Positions 29,812 to 38,174 are shown, counted from the first letter of the stretch. The stretch is DNA of 64,000 bases from Sphingobacterium sp. SYP-B4668 (GCF_027627455.1 NZ_CP115483.1:434001-498000); one strand, 5' to 3'. Notes: generated from the sequence alone by a model not told the origin. Translations and numbers: made by a program.

Positions 29812-30111
29812 ATGATCAAATTGTACGTGTATTTCTACAGAAAGATATTTTGGATAAATCTGATACTTTCAGTCGTCCTTGCTACTGCTGGCCCCGGTCT
29901 CGAAATACCCTTCCATGTTGCTTTCCCATTGATCTTTATGACTGCTGGCTATGGGATGACAGCACTAGGCGTTAGCTTCATGGAGAGGCGAACAACTTAC
30001 ATGTATTATAATAAGGGGACTTCGTCATTTAAACTATATGGTACCGCATTTGGAATAAATGTACTCGTAACGGCTTTATTGACAGGGGGAATCTTGATAT
30101 GGACATGGTAA
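29812..30111 (+). CDS. Small membrane protein co-encoded with an ABC ATPase
   Basis: A 99-residue protein with three hydrophobic segments (about 14-29, 34-52 and 77-97) separated by a basic, aromatic loop (MERRTTYMYYNKGTSS). No known domain recognised. Its last 13 bp overlap the start of the ABC ATPase gene (ATG at 30099), which indicates translational coupling and a shared function. It could be the membrane partner of the ATPase, although it is far smaller than a typical ABC permease. Confidence 0.72.
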   Translation: MIKLYVYFYRKIFWINLILSVVLATAGPGLEIPFHVAFPLIFMTAGYGMTALGVSFMERRTTYMYYNKGTSSFKLYGTAFGINVLVTALLTGGILIWTW

Positions 30112-30788
30112 AAGAATTATATGTCGATTCTATCGCATTTAGCTACAGCTCCAATAGAGAGCCTTTATTGACGGGAGTTTATCTCAAATGCAGTCCAGGA
30201 GATGTGATTGCTTTGTTAGGACGTAATGGGTGTGGGAAGTCCACCCTTATGAAAATCATTTTTGGAACATTAAAGGCACATCATAGCTTTATACGTCTCA
30301 ATGGGGAGAAGGTGGACAAATGCTATAGGACTAAAAAAGTAGGCTACCTCCCGCAACATTCTTTTTTACCCCCTTCTGAGAAGGTATGTAAACTAATCGC
30401 GCTACTGGTAGACAATCCTCTTGATAGGGATAAGCTCCTGAGTGGGGATAGGATCCAAGAGATAAAGGATAGGAAAGTCTATCAGCTTTCGGGGGGAGAG
30501 CGACGTTATCTTGAACTTCAGCTCCTGATCAACCAACCTACGGATTTTTTACTGTTGGATGAGCCTTTTTCTGGTTTGGAGCCAATCTACAAGACGTTAA
30601 TGAGTGAATTGATTGCACTGCACCAAACGCACAAAGGGTTTATTATATCCGATCATAATTATAGGGATGTCTTGGATGTCGCCTCCCAAATCGTCCTGCT
30701 TCAGAATGGAGGATGTCGCTATATTCGGGATCAAAAAGAATTGGAATATTTTTATGTGCCAGAAGGAACATTTGAGCAGAAAAGATGA
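30099..30788 (+). CDS. ABC transporter ATP-binding protein
   Basis: A 229-residue single nucleotide-binding domain with all motifs: Walker A GRNGCGKST (41-49), Q-loop YLPQHS (Gln86), signature LSGGE (130-134), Walker B DFLLLDEP (149-156) and H-loop SDHN (His186). The SDHNYRDVLDVA stretch after the switch region recalls LptB/LivF-type ATPases. No transmembrane segment is fused. Its only evident partners are the overlapping 99-residue membrane protein and the lipoprotein upstream. Whether it drives transport, or works with a permease encoded elsewhere, is unknown. Confidence 0.93.
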   Translation: MDMVKELYVDSIAFSYSSNREPLLTGVYLKCSPGDVIALLGRNGCGKSTLMKIIFGTLKAHHSFIRLNGEKVDKCYRTKKVGYLPQHSFLPPSEKVCKLIALLVDNPLDRDKLLSGDRIQEIKDRKVYQLSGGERRYLELQLLINQPTDFLLLDEPFSGLEPIYKTLMSELIALHQTHKGFIISDHNYRDVLDVASQIVLLQNGGCRYIRDQKELEYFYVPEGTFEQKR

Positions 30789-31070
30789 TTGTCTATTTTA
30801 CCTAACACGAATAGGTAGGGGGTTGATTTAGATACGGGAGAGTGAGTCATAGGCTACCGACAATGGGTGGATTAGCATACATTTTGAAAGGATATAGTTG
30901 GTGGTTCTCTTCTTAATGTTTTCTCAATTTTTAAATATGGGCTATGATATTTATTAGTAGGAAACAGCAATTGCAATTCTATCTTTCTTTGTGATTTTTG
31001 TTCGAGAATTGCTACCTATATTCTTAACTTAGTGATGCATAATAGGGTACCCAACTATCCTTGAATCACT

Positions 31071-31871
31071 ATGAAAGCAAAAGAGTATTACCTTGGGACA
31101 GGACAACATATCAATGAAAGACTGTCGAACCAAGAATTTTCCATAAATGACTACCAAATCATGGTCGCGATCCGACTACAAGCAGAAGGGGAGCGACGAC
31201 AAGTCCATATAAGTCTTTTCAAGGATGAGAGGGAGAAGGATTTGGTATTACAAGATGATGTTTATTATTTTTTCTTCAACAGGTCTCTACTCGAGGATGC
31301 ACTCGTGCAGTCGTTGTTTGAATCCAGGGATACGGATGAGTATCAGTTGACCCTAACTAAGGAGGAGGGAAGCTACTTGGGACAGATGGCTCATATTATC
31401 GATCAGTACCAAAAGAATGAAGACAGTGATTTGGGGGCTCACTTTGTTGCCAATATGGTGTCGCAGGTCATCATGATCACTAAGCTCGCGCTGGAGCGTC
31501 CTCCATATGAAGCGGATAAAACAGAAAGTGGAGATCGTAAAAATATGTTAGCTAACCGATTTATGAAGCTGGTTAGCGAGCGCCATAAAAATAACAAAAG
31601 GGTTGTGTTCTACGCAGATAAGCTCTCTGTAGGTGTGCGGACACTGGCTAATGCAACCAATGAAGTACTCGGATATACACCCAAAGAATTAATTGATCAA
31701 GCTACGGTAAAAGAAGGGAAAAGGCTACTGAGCGAAACACAACGATCGGTAAAGGATATCAGTTTCGAGTTGGGATTTGATGAAGAGAATAACTTCAGCT
31801 CCTTTTTCAAAAAAATGGCTAAAGTAACGCCTACCCAATATCGCAAGGATAAAAATCCCAAAAAAAAATGA
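31071..31871 (+). CDS. AraC-family transcriptional regulator
   Basis: A 266-residue protein with a C-terminal AraC/XylS double helix-turn-helix at about 165-260 (VVFYADKLSVGVRTLANATN, then VKDISFELGFDEENNFSSFF and TPTQYRKDK). The N-terminal 150 residues are an effector or dimerisation region without a recognised sugar-binding cupin signature. It precedes the fibre-like gene cluster on the same strand with a 119-bp gap and is the obvious candidate for its control. The upstream 280 bp has no gene. Confidence 0.9.
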   Translation: MKAKEYYLGTGQHINERLSNQEFSINDYQIMVAIRLQAEGERRQVHISLFKDEREKDLVLQDDVYYFFFNRSLLEDALVQSLFESRDTDEYQLTLTKEEGSYLGQMAHIIDQYQKNEDSDLGAHFVANMVSQVIMITKLALERPPYEADKTESGDRKNMLANRFMKLVSERHKNNKRVVFYADKLSVGVRTLANATNEVLGYTPKELIDQATVKEGKRLLSETQRSVKDISFELGFDEENNFSSFFKKMAKVTPTQYRKDKNPKKK

Positions 31872-31893
31872 TACTGCGCACGAAGCTAGGTAT

Positions 31894-31910
31894 ACGAATA
31901 TGATATTCGT
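31894..31910. repeat. Inverted repeat between the AraC gene and the first secreted protein
   Basis: ACGAATA (31894-31900) and TATTCGT (31904-31910) are perfect arms around TGA. It sits 81 bp before the start codon at 31991 and might be a regulator site; it could also be a weak hairpin. Confidence 0.35.
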
Positions 31911-31990
31911 CACAGCGTCTGTTTTTTCTGCCCAAAGCCTCTTTGGTTAAACTGAAAATGGTTAAATTAGTAGAGAAAGGAACAGAAGTC

Positions 31991-32350
31991 ATGGTGATAA
32001 ACAAGATGTTGGTCGTTTTAATTGCAGTAGGCTTATTTTGTCTACCAGCTCTTGGGCAGCAGGTGACTTTGCGAATTACACTCCATCCTATCCAAACCAT
32101 CACCATTACACCTGATCAGACGCAACCGCGAGTAGAAGTCAATCCCCAGATTAGCCAAGTCAAGGTGGTCGACTATGATTTTCAAACGCTAATGCTTAAG
32201 CAAATCGACAAAAGTCGACAGGAAACCCCAGCTTATCGTGAACCGTATCTCGATCGACTCCGTGGCTATATGCAAAAGGAGATGAAAGAGAGACCGGACA
32301 ATCAAAGAGAGATAGCGAAACTGGTCGTTTATCACGCCGAGACTCGGTAA
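31991..32350 (+). CDS. Small secreted protein with an LHPIQT strand, fibre-locus accessory
   Basis: A 119-residue secreted protein if started at 31991 (MVINKMLVVLIAVG), which gives a proper signal peptide; the frame is open from 31943. Mature residues QQVTLRITLHPIQTITITP closely match the N-terminus of the next gene product (EVTLNVKLHPIQTLVV), sharing LHPIQT and the alternating hydrophobic pattern. The rest differs: a Pro-rich linker (VEVNPQISQVKVV) and a charged, probably helical C-terminus (LRGYMQKEMKERPDNQ). It seems to be a pilin-type leading strand without a pilin fold. Role unknown; it may cap, anchor or regulate the fibre. Confidence 0.72.
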   Translation: MVINKMLVVLIAVGLFCLPALGQQVTLRITLHPIQTITITPDQTQPRVEVNPQISQVKVVDYDFQTLMLKQIDKSRQETPAYREPYLDRLRGYMQKEMKERPDNQREIAKLVVYHAETR

Positions 32351-32496
32351 TATTAAGCAGGGCAAAATCTTTTTAAGCTCTTATTTGTCATCCCAATCTC
32401 CCAAATCTAAGTGTTTGAACATTTACTTGTAGTGGAAGTTCTACAAATAAATCCATATACCGAATTCTATATGTCAATTTCCATTTTTCATAGTTT

Positions 32497-32523
32497 TTTG
32501 TTCGGTTTCCGCGCCTACTTTTG
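32497..32523 (+). promoter_or_regulatory. Promoter-like elements for the putative major pilin gene
   Basis: TACTTTTG (32516-32523) is an exact TAnnTTTG -7 box, with TTTG at 32497-32500 as a possible -33 element; the 15-nt spacing is short. It lies 30 bp before the start at 32554 and would give the abundant subunit its own promoter. Confidence 0.45.
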
Positions 32524-32553
32524 TCATAACATTAACGCAAAAGAATCATTACA

Positions 32554-33072
32554 ATGAAAAAAATTTTAACAGTAGCGGCCATTTTGGGATTCGCATTTTC
32601 AGCAAAAGCACAAACAGAAGTAACCCTTAATGTGAAGCTGCACCCCATCCAAACATTAGTAGTTACGGGAGCAAATACGGTTGATTTGAACTACATAACG
32701 AAAGATAATTACAAAGACGGGGTTAATGCGAAAATGACGAAACATCTTCAAGTATATAGTACAGGCGGGTTTGAAGTGAGTGTTAAATCAAAAGAAGCTG
32801 CTTTGCAAGGCAAGAATGGAACTATCGACGCCAATACCATCAATATCACAGCAAGTAATGCAAGTAAAAACGCAACTGATATCAAAGTGAATAGTGTACA
32901 ACTAACAAACGCTGGGAACATCTTGGTGTCTAGTGTGAAAGGTGGGACCGATCTTGAATTTGATGTAGACTATAAGGGCGCAGGTGCTAATGCTTATGTG
33001 AACAAGTATTTTAATACCGAAAATCCTACTGTCTACACGACACAAGTACAATATTCGATTGTTGCGAAATAA
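32554..33072 (+). CDS. Putative major pilin-like fibre subunit
   Basis: A 172-residue secreted protein with a classical signal peptide (1-20, ending AKAQ). The mature N-terminus EVTLNVKLHPIQTLVV alternates hydrophobic residues like a donor strand. The body is Thr/Asn/Lys-rich, without cysteine, and predicted all-beta (VYSTGGFEVSVKSKEAAL, INITASNASKNATDI). The C-terminus TTQVQYSIVAK resembles the last strand of chaperone-usher pilins. Size, position before a PapD-like chaperone, its own promoter box and a stem-loop right after it all fit a major pilin. Direct homology to known pilins is not evident by eye. Confidence 0.7.
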   Translation: MKKILTVAAILGFAFSAKAQTEVTLNVKLHPIQTLVVTGANTVDLNYITKDNYKDGVNAKMTKHLQVYSTGGFEVSVKSKEAALQGKNGTIDANTINITASNASKNATDIKVNSVQLTNAGNILVSSVKGGTDLEFDVDYKGAGANAYVNKYFNTENPTVYTTQVQYSIVAK

Positions 33073-33112
33073 GGACCATGCACTTGGGCAAAAAAAGTAA
33101 CATTTTCCAGCG

Positions 33113-33144
33113 CTAAAACCAGGTTTCCAGAAGCCTGGTTTTAG
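33113..33144 (+). terminator. Stem-loop after the putative major pilin gene (attenuator or terminator)
   Basis: CTAAAACCAGG (33113-33123) and CCTGGTTTTAG (33134-33144) form an 11-bp perfect stem with a 10-nt loop, 41 bp after the pilin stop. The following sequence is only moderately T-rich, so partial read-through into the chaperone gene is possible, as in other pilus operons where a hairpin follows the major subunit. Confidence 0.7.
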
Positions 33145-33215
33145 TATTTAAAAGAATGACGGCTGCTATTTATCGATTTCAAAATCGTAGTTCTAGGACT
33201 GACAAATGACCCAGT

Positions 33216-33235
33216 ATTCCTATCGCGATAGGAAT
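33216..33235. repeat. Perfect 20-bp palindrome
   Basis: ATTCCTATCGCGATAGGAAT is self-complementary over all 20 bases with a central CGCG. It lies in the 288-bp gap between the pilin-like gene and the chaperone gene, 125 bp before the chaperone start. A dimeric regulator site is the simplest reading; a copy of a dispersed palindrome is the alternative. Confidence 0.6.
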
Positions 33236-33360
33236 TAAGGAAAGAAAGAATAAATTTGGTTGTTCGCGTAGAATTAAAATTGGTTATAAAAGCAAAGTTA
33301 TCTAAGTTTGAATATACGTAACCGACCGCCATCTCGACGATCGGTACAGGCACTACTACT

Positions 33361-34155
33361 ATGAAACATTATCACATACTTATCCTTGGCATTATTTGCA
33401 GCATCGTTACCACTGTCCACGCACAGACAGGTCTATCAGTAACTCCACCAAGAGTATATTTCACTGCTGGGCCGGGAGAGGCGGTTAAGCAGCAGATACA
33501 AGTGACCAATGTGAGCAAGAGTAATGTGTTGGACTTGGCCTTGTCTCTTAATGACTGGCAGTATGATAGGCTAGGAGAAAATGAAATCTTGCCACCCGAC
33601 AGTTTGCAAACTTCCTGCGCAGGTTGGATAGGGTTGGGCGAGCAAACATATTTTTCTCTACAACCCGGAGAAAAGAAAGATATAGAAATCACAGTGCAGC
33701 GCCCCACGAATACTGGGGATATAGATGTGTATACCGCGATGCTGTTTGTCTCCCAAATCAATCCCGTGGATGATGTCGATGCAACAGGTGCGCAGATTAA
33801 AGTTTCTGTACGATCGGGCATCAAATTGTTTGTCCGATCTGCCAAACCTCGAAACGTACAGTTAAATATCGAGCATGCCAAATTTGACAAGACAAATGGT
33901 CTGCTGGAGCTGAGATTTAAGAATGAGGGAGACGTGTGGTCTAACGGTGACGTTGTTTCCAATTTATTGAATACCGATAATGGTGCCGAGCTTAAATTGG
34001 AAAACCAAGTATTCTATACCATGCCAGGGGATACGAGGACATTATATATTCCTGTAAAAAAGGATTTGACTGCTGGAAATTATATCGCTACGGTCATGCT
34101 GGATGCTGGTGATGACTATGTGGAAGCTGCCGAAATATCCTTTGTATATGAATAG
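33361..34155 (+). CDS. PapD-like periplasmic pilus chaperone
   Basis: A 264-residue secreted protein (signal 1-22) with two Ig-like domains. The first starts LSVTPPRVYFTAGPGEAVKQ, with Arg31 in the place of the invariant chaperone Arg (PapD Arg8). The G1 strand reads IKLFVRS (154-160), matching the PapD IKLFYRP strand and its key Lys (here Lys155). These two basic residues anchor the C-terminus of pilin subunits in known chaperones. The second domain (about 163-264) is the C-terminal sandwich. Its presence between pilin-like and barrel-like genes makes the locus a chaperone-assisted fibre system. Confidence 0.85.
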   Translation: MKHYHILILGIICSIVTTVHAQTGLSVTPPRVYFTAGPGEAVKQQIQVTNVSKSNVLDLALSLNDWQYDRLGENEILPPDSLQTSCAGWIGLGEQTYFSLQPGEKKDIEITVQRPTNTGDIDVYTAMLFVSQINPVDDVDATGAQIKVSVRSGIKLFVRSAKPRNVQLNIEHAKFDKTNGLLELRFKNEGDVWSNGDVVSNLLNTDNGAELKLENQVFYTMPGDTRTLYIPVKKDLTAGNYIATVMLDAGDDYVEAAEISFVYE

Positions 34156-34211
34156 GCTGTGTTTTAGTCAAATAATCTAGATGTATACGCTAATCGGAAA
34201 GGAGCAAGTAT

Positions 34212-35273
34212 ATGGACAATAGGATAATGAAGGGTGTCATGATAGCGGTACTCTATCTGAGTATGGGTACTATGGTGTGTGCTCAACTTCGGTTTGAGAA
34301 AAATAGCAGCAGCAATTATATTAGTGTAAATAGCTATAGCGGAGCGGTAAATAACGATGGCTATGTCTTTAAATTTGCGTATAGCGGTACACAATTGAAT
34401 GTACCCAACTGGAAAATAACCGTACGTCCAGCGGGACCCGCATATTCTCAAGATCGTACCAAAATATTCCCTTCGGATAAGATTGGGTTTCGGATCAGGC
34501 AGACTGCTGGTACTTCTAATGCGGCGATACCCTCGGCTTCTGAAATCGGAATACCGCCATTAGTGATGTTGTTGCCTGGACAGGAGACATTTTTGGTTCC
34601 GAATGCGCAACGTCCATTATTTTTCAATTCGACATATAATGGTTACTACGAGCTGCGACTGCAGTATGATTTTTTAATACAGGGAGGAAGTTATCTTGCC
34701 GATTATCAGAATGATCGAGATCCTTATACACAGATGCGCTATGATATCCCCATGCAATTTACTGCTTACGGCACCAATAACGAGATTATCGCTTCTTTTA
34801 CGCATACGTATCAGTTGGATGTATTTAGACTTACCGGGGTGCCGCCATTGGAAAATCAATTTAGTCTTCAGGTAGGGGGGGCTGCGCAAAATGGACTGCT
34901 GGAGTTTAGAAATGCTGCTGACTATGCTAACGGGCAAGATGTAGTATATCCAAATGCTTTGTCGGTCTCGTCAAATATTGGTTACCAACTTACTGTGCGG
35001 TCTGTTCAGCCTGCATTTTCCTCGATCAGTGGCGGTACGCTTCCGTTAGATATTGCAAGGGTGCAATTGATCCCTGCCGCAAATACGCAGGCTTCCCCAA
35101 GGACGGTGACCTTACAGTCAAATGCACAAACCGTAGCCACTGGAGCTTCAACGCAACTCCAACAGCGATTTTTTGATATTCGCTACTTCACGGTGAACGG
35201 TGATCGTAGGCTTATGGAAGCTGCTCCACAATTGTATTCGACAACCCTACAATATCAAATTACACCTTTATAA
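34212..35273 (+). CDS. Putative fibre tip or adhesin subunit
   Basis: A 353-residue secreted protein with signal peptide ending MVCAQ (start at 34212 or at the next Met, 34227). It is beta-rich throughout and reads as two halves: an N-terminal region (LRFEKNSSSNYISVNSYSG, WKITVRPAGPAYSQ) and a C-terminal pilin-like domain from about 225 (FSLQVGGAAQNGLLEFRNAA) ending YSTTLQYQITPL, which echoes the end of the major subunit (YTTQVQYSIVAK). Two-domain proteins with a C-terminal pilin module are typical of tip adhesins. It is 3 bp upstream of the barrel gene. The binding target is unknown. Confidence 0.65.
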   Translation: MDNRIMKGVMIAVLYLSMGTMVCAQLRFEKNSSSNYISVNSYSGAVNNDGYVFKFAYSGTQLNVPNWKITVRPAGPAYSQDRTKIFPSDKIGFRIRQTAGTSNAAIPSASEIGIPPLVMLLPGQETFLVPNAQRPLFFNSTYNGYYELRLQYDFLIQGGSYLADYQNDRDPYTQMRYDIPMQFTAYGTNNEIIASFTHTYQLDVFRLTGVPPLENQFSLQVGGAAQNGLLEFRNAADYANGQDVVYPNALSVSSNIGYQLTVRSVQPAFSSISGGTLPLDIARVQLIPAANTQASPRTVTLQSNAQTVATGASTQLQQRFFDIRYFTVNGDRRLMEAAPQLYSTTLQYQITPL

Positions 35274-35276
35274 GTC

Positions 35277-38087
35277 TTGACTTTGTTTCGCTATCATCAC
35301 TTGGGATTAAGGTTCATCATGTTGTTCTTGATGGGCATGCAGCTGATGCTAATGGATGCTGTTGCGCAATCCCAGTCTGTTACTATACAGGTTAAAGAGA
35401 AGGAAGCACAGGGCGGAAAACTTCGTATGGCTACCGCTGAGGTTCGAAATTCAGGTACAGTAGATTTTGAAGGCTATATAAAAGTGGATGCAAATGGAAC
35501 TTTCCGGACACTCTCTGAAGACAACATCCCAATCCGGGTGTTGGCTGGAAAAACAAAATTTATCCCGATTCAATTGTATCCAACAAAAATGGCGAGTGCG
35601 GGTGAGCACCCCATACTGTATCAACTTATCGATGCAAAAACGGATAGGGTGACAGCTCAAACCGAGACCTCGGTCAAAATCACGGAGGTGATGAACTTAC
35701 GGGTATGGACGGTGGCACCCGTTATACAAGTGACCAACCCCATGGATTCGGTGAAGATACCTATAGTCGTGACGAATGGTGGAAATACCGAGCGCCAATT
35801 TAGTCTAGTCTTTACGCTTCCTGCTTATATGGGGGGGCAGCATATCTTTGAATTGAAGGGGAAGGTAAAAGCTCGACAAGATACAAGCTATACATTTGCC
35901 TTTATGCTCAATAAACAGTTGTTGGATCAGACACAGTTTCAAGTACAGGTAGCGGCACTGGCAGAAGGAGACAAACAACTTTTGTCCAACACCCGGGTAT
36001 CTGTCGAGCTGGTGAAAAGTGCGCGTTCCTATACCGACCTGTTTGTCAATGATCGCTATTATAACTTTGGTCAACAGAACTCCCTGAGTTTAAGTATGCG
36101 GATGTTGGGCGAGCATAATTATGCCTACCAATTGATAGGTGCACATGCCTTTAACCTGCCTGCAGGAAGTATGGCGGTCAGAGGCAATGTATACAAATCG
36201 AATCTACAGTCCGAGCTCTATAGCTCGGGTACTGCAATCCAATATAACTACCGGAATATGCAAGTGGAGGCGGGTAGTATCACAGAAATGTACGAAGTAA
36301 GTACCTACGGGAGAGGTGTGAAAGGTAAATGGACAGATGATAGCGGTAATCATACATGGAGCGTGGGGGTGGTGGATAATGAATTCAATCTTTTCAGCGC
36401 TACACCTCTTTTTAAAAATGGATATACTGTTTTTGCGGAGGGGCGTATAGGAGCCAACAATAGTCAACGGGGGGCTGCTTTACAATATATCTTTAAAGAC
36501 GATCCTTTTGAAGCAGCAAAGCATCATATAGCAGGTACATCCTATAAGGCATTTATGGGACGTCATATTCGATATGACGCCAAATTGTGGGGAGGAGCAA
36601 GTCGCTATGACAATCGAAACGCGTTGCAACCGTCAGTTGCACTAGAGGTAAGTGGTCAAGGGGATTGGGAGAAATGGAAATGGAACGGTAATTATTTTTA
36701 TAGTAGCCCCTATTTTCCAGGAAATAGGAGGGGTATGATAGCTGTAAATCAGCAGCTGTATCGAAAAATAAATGCACAGCGTAGTTGGTGGACCAACTTT
36801 TATATCAATCATTACAAGCCTAAGTCGCATGTGCTGGAATTGGACATGGTCAATACACAAATGCAAGGACAGGTTGCTGGCCAATTGCCCAATATGGGGG
36901 CTATATCGACTACGGTTGGTGTAATCGGCCAATTGGAGAAGACCAATATGCTGTACAATGTTGAAAATCCATCAATACCTCTTGATGCAACGTTGAAATC
37001 GCTACGCGCACTGGAGGAGTTTACCATCTGGTCAGCTAATAGACATCATTCGGCGAGTCTGTTGCTGGAAAATGGATTGGTCTATTATCCAAATGCTGAA
37101 AAGCCGAAGTTTCAAGGAAAAGCAGCCGCCTCTTATCGATTTAAAAGCCTATCAGTCCAAGGGTCGTATCAGTATGGGGCTTACTACCTCTCTGAGTATA
37201 GTAATGCGCAACTTCAGCATATAAATTTTAGAAGGGTACAAATCAACGCCAATTATTATAAAAGCTTTTTTGATGAACGACTATCCACTAATCTCGGAAT
37301 TAATTATTATAAGGACTTTGGATTCAATACTGCCCCATCGGGATATGCCAATGTAAATTACAAAGCGTTTAAAAAACTGGAAATATATGCGAATACTTCT
37401 GTATATCAGTATAGTTTCATGGGCTATAGTGGGCGGGTAATCAAGCAAGCAGAGTTGGGTGTACGAATCAATTTTAAGAATAAGGCAATCTCTCCTGATA
37501 AAAAAGGGAAGTTGATACTTCAGTATTTTTATGACGACAATGGAAATGGTAGAAAGGATGAAGGAGAGAAATTTGCCTCAGGGGTGTTGGCGAGCGTTAA
37601 CGATATTGTATTTATCAGTGACAATAATGGACAAGTAATCTTTTCGGCCATGCCCTATGGGGAGTATAATTTGGATGGGGGCACGTTAAAGGAATGGTTT
37701 TTTGATGCGCAAAAGACGGTGGTGAATCAACGTAAGAATATGCGGATGATACCGATGCAACAATCTGGAAGTGTGACTGGAAAAGTAGCCTATAGTTACA
37801 ACGGGAGCATTGCTAAGGACATACAGTTGAAATATGCGGGAATCACGGCAATTATCCAAAAAGAAGATTTCAAGCGTAATGTAGTCACGGATAACTTTGG
37901 TAATTTTTCCTATTTTCTACCCACAGGTGTATACACCATCACACTTCATGTAAGCTCGCTACCTGAGGATGTAATCTGCAGCAATCCTAAATTGGAGTTT
38001 ACAGTAGCATCTGGTAAAATAACTACCCTGCCTGCGTTCAATTTGGAAGTGAAGAGTAAGAAGATGAATATCAAGCGATTTGACTAA
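35277..38087 (+). CDS. Large outer-membrane barrel-like protein, candidate usher of the fibre locus
   Basis: A 936-residue protein. The TTG at 35277 is the likely start because it supplies a basic n-region and full signal (MTLFRYHHLGLRFIMLF, cleavage after AVAQ); the first ATG (35319) would truncate it. Residues about 30-240 are two Ig-like domains (MATAEVRNSGTVDFEGYI, IPIVVTNGGNTERQFSL). About 250-730 has dense amphipathic strands with aromatic girdles (WKWNGNYFYSSPYFPG, INANYYKSFFDERLSTN), as in an outer-membrane barrel. The C-terminus has a DDNGNGRKDEGE loop and two plug-like sandwich domains. The order Ig-barrel-Ig and operon position suggest an export channel, but no FimD signature is visible. 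Confidence 0.68.
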   Translation: MTLFRYHHLGLRFIMLFLMGMQLMLMDAVAQSQSVTIQVKEKEAQGGKLRMATAEVRNSGTVDFEGYIKVDANGTFRTLSEDNIPIRVLAGKTKFIPIQLYPTKMASAGEHPILYQLIDAKTDRVTAQTETSVKITEVMNLRVWTVAPVIQVTNPMDSVKIPIVVTNGGNTERQFSLVFTLPAYMGGQHIFELKGKVKARQDTSYTFAFMLNKQLLDQTQFQVQVAALAEGDKQLLSNTRVSVELVKSARSYTDLFVNDRYYNFGQQNSLSLSMRMLGEHNYAYQLIGAHAFNLPAGSMAVRGNVYKSNLQSELYSSGTAIQYNYRNMQVEAGSITEMYEVSTYGRGVKGKWTDDSGNHTWSVGVVDNEFNLFSATPLFKNGYTVFAEGRIGANNSQRGAALQYIFKDDPFEAAKHHIAGTSYKAFMGRHIRYDAKLWGGASRYDNRNALQPSVALEVSGQGDWEKWKWNGNYFYSSPYFPGNRRGMIAVNQQLYRKINAQRSWWTNFYINHYKPKSHVLELDMVNTQMQGQVAGQLPNMGAISTTVGVIGQLEKTNMLYNVENPSIPLDATLKSLRALEEFTIWSANRHHSASLLLENGLVYYPNAEKPKFQGKAAASYRFKSLSVQGSYQYGAYYLSEYSNAQLQHINFRRVQINANYYKSFFDERLSTNLGINYYKDFGFNTAPSGYANVNYKAFKKLEIYANTSVYQYSFMGYSGRVIKQAELGVRINFKNKAISPDKKGKLILQYFYDDNGNGRKDEGEKFASGVLASVNDIVFISDNNGQVIFSAMPYGEYNLDGGTLKEWFFDAQKTVVNQRKNMRMIPMQQSGSVTGKVAYSYNGSIAKDIQLKYAGITAIIQKEDFKRNVVTDNFGNFSYFLPTGVYTITLHVSSLPEDVICSNPKLEFTVASGKITTLPAFNLEVKSKKMNIKRFD

Positions 38088-38118
38088 AGAGGCTAGGACT
38101 GGACTCCTGTGTATAGAG

Positions 38119-38155
38119 AAATGGAGATTATACAATTTCGAGAACCTCCATTTTT
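38119..38155 (+). terminator. Rho-independent-like terminator after the fibre operon
   Basis: AAATGGAG (38119-38126) and CTCCATTT (38146-38153) form an 8-bp stem with a 19-nt loop followed by T residues. It lies 31 bp after the barrel gene and 20 bp from the end of the convergent phosphatase gene, so it could serve both. Confidence 0.6.
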
Positions 38156-38174
38156 ACATGGATACGATTGTTGG

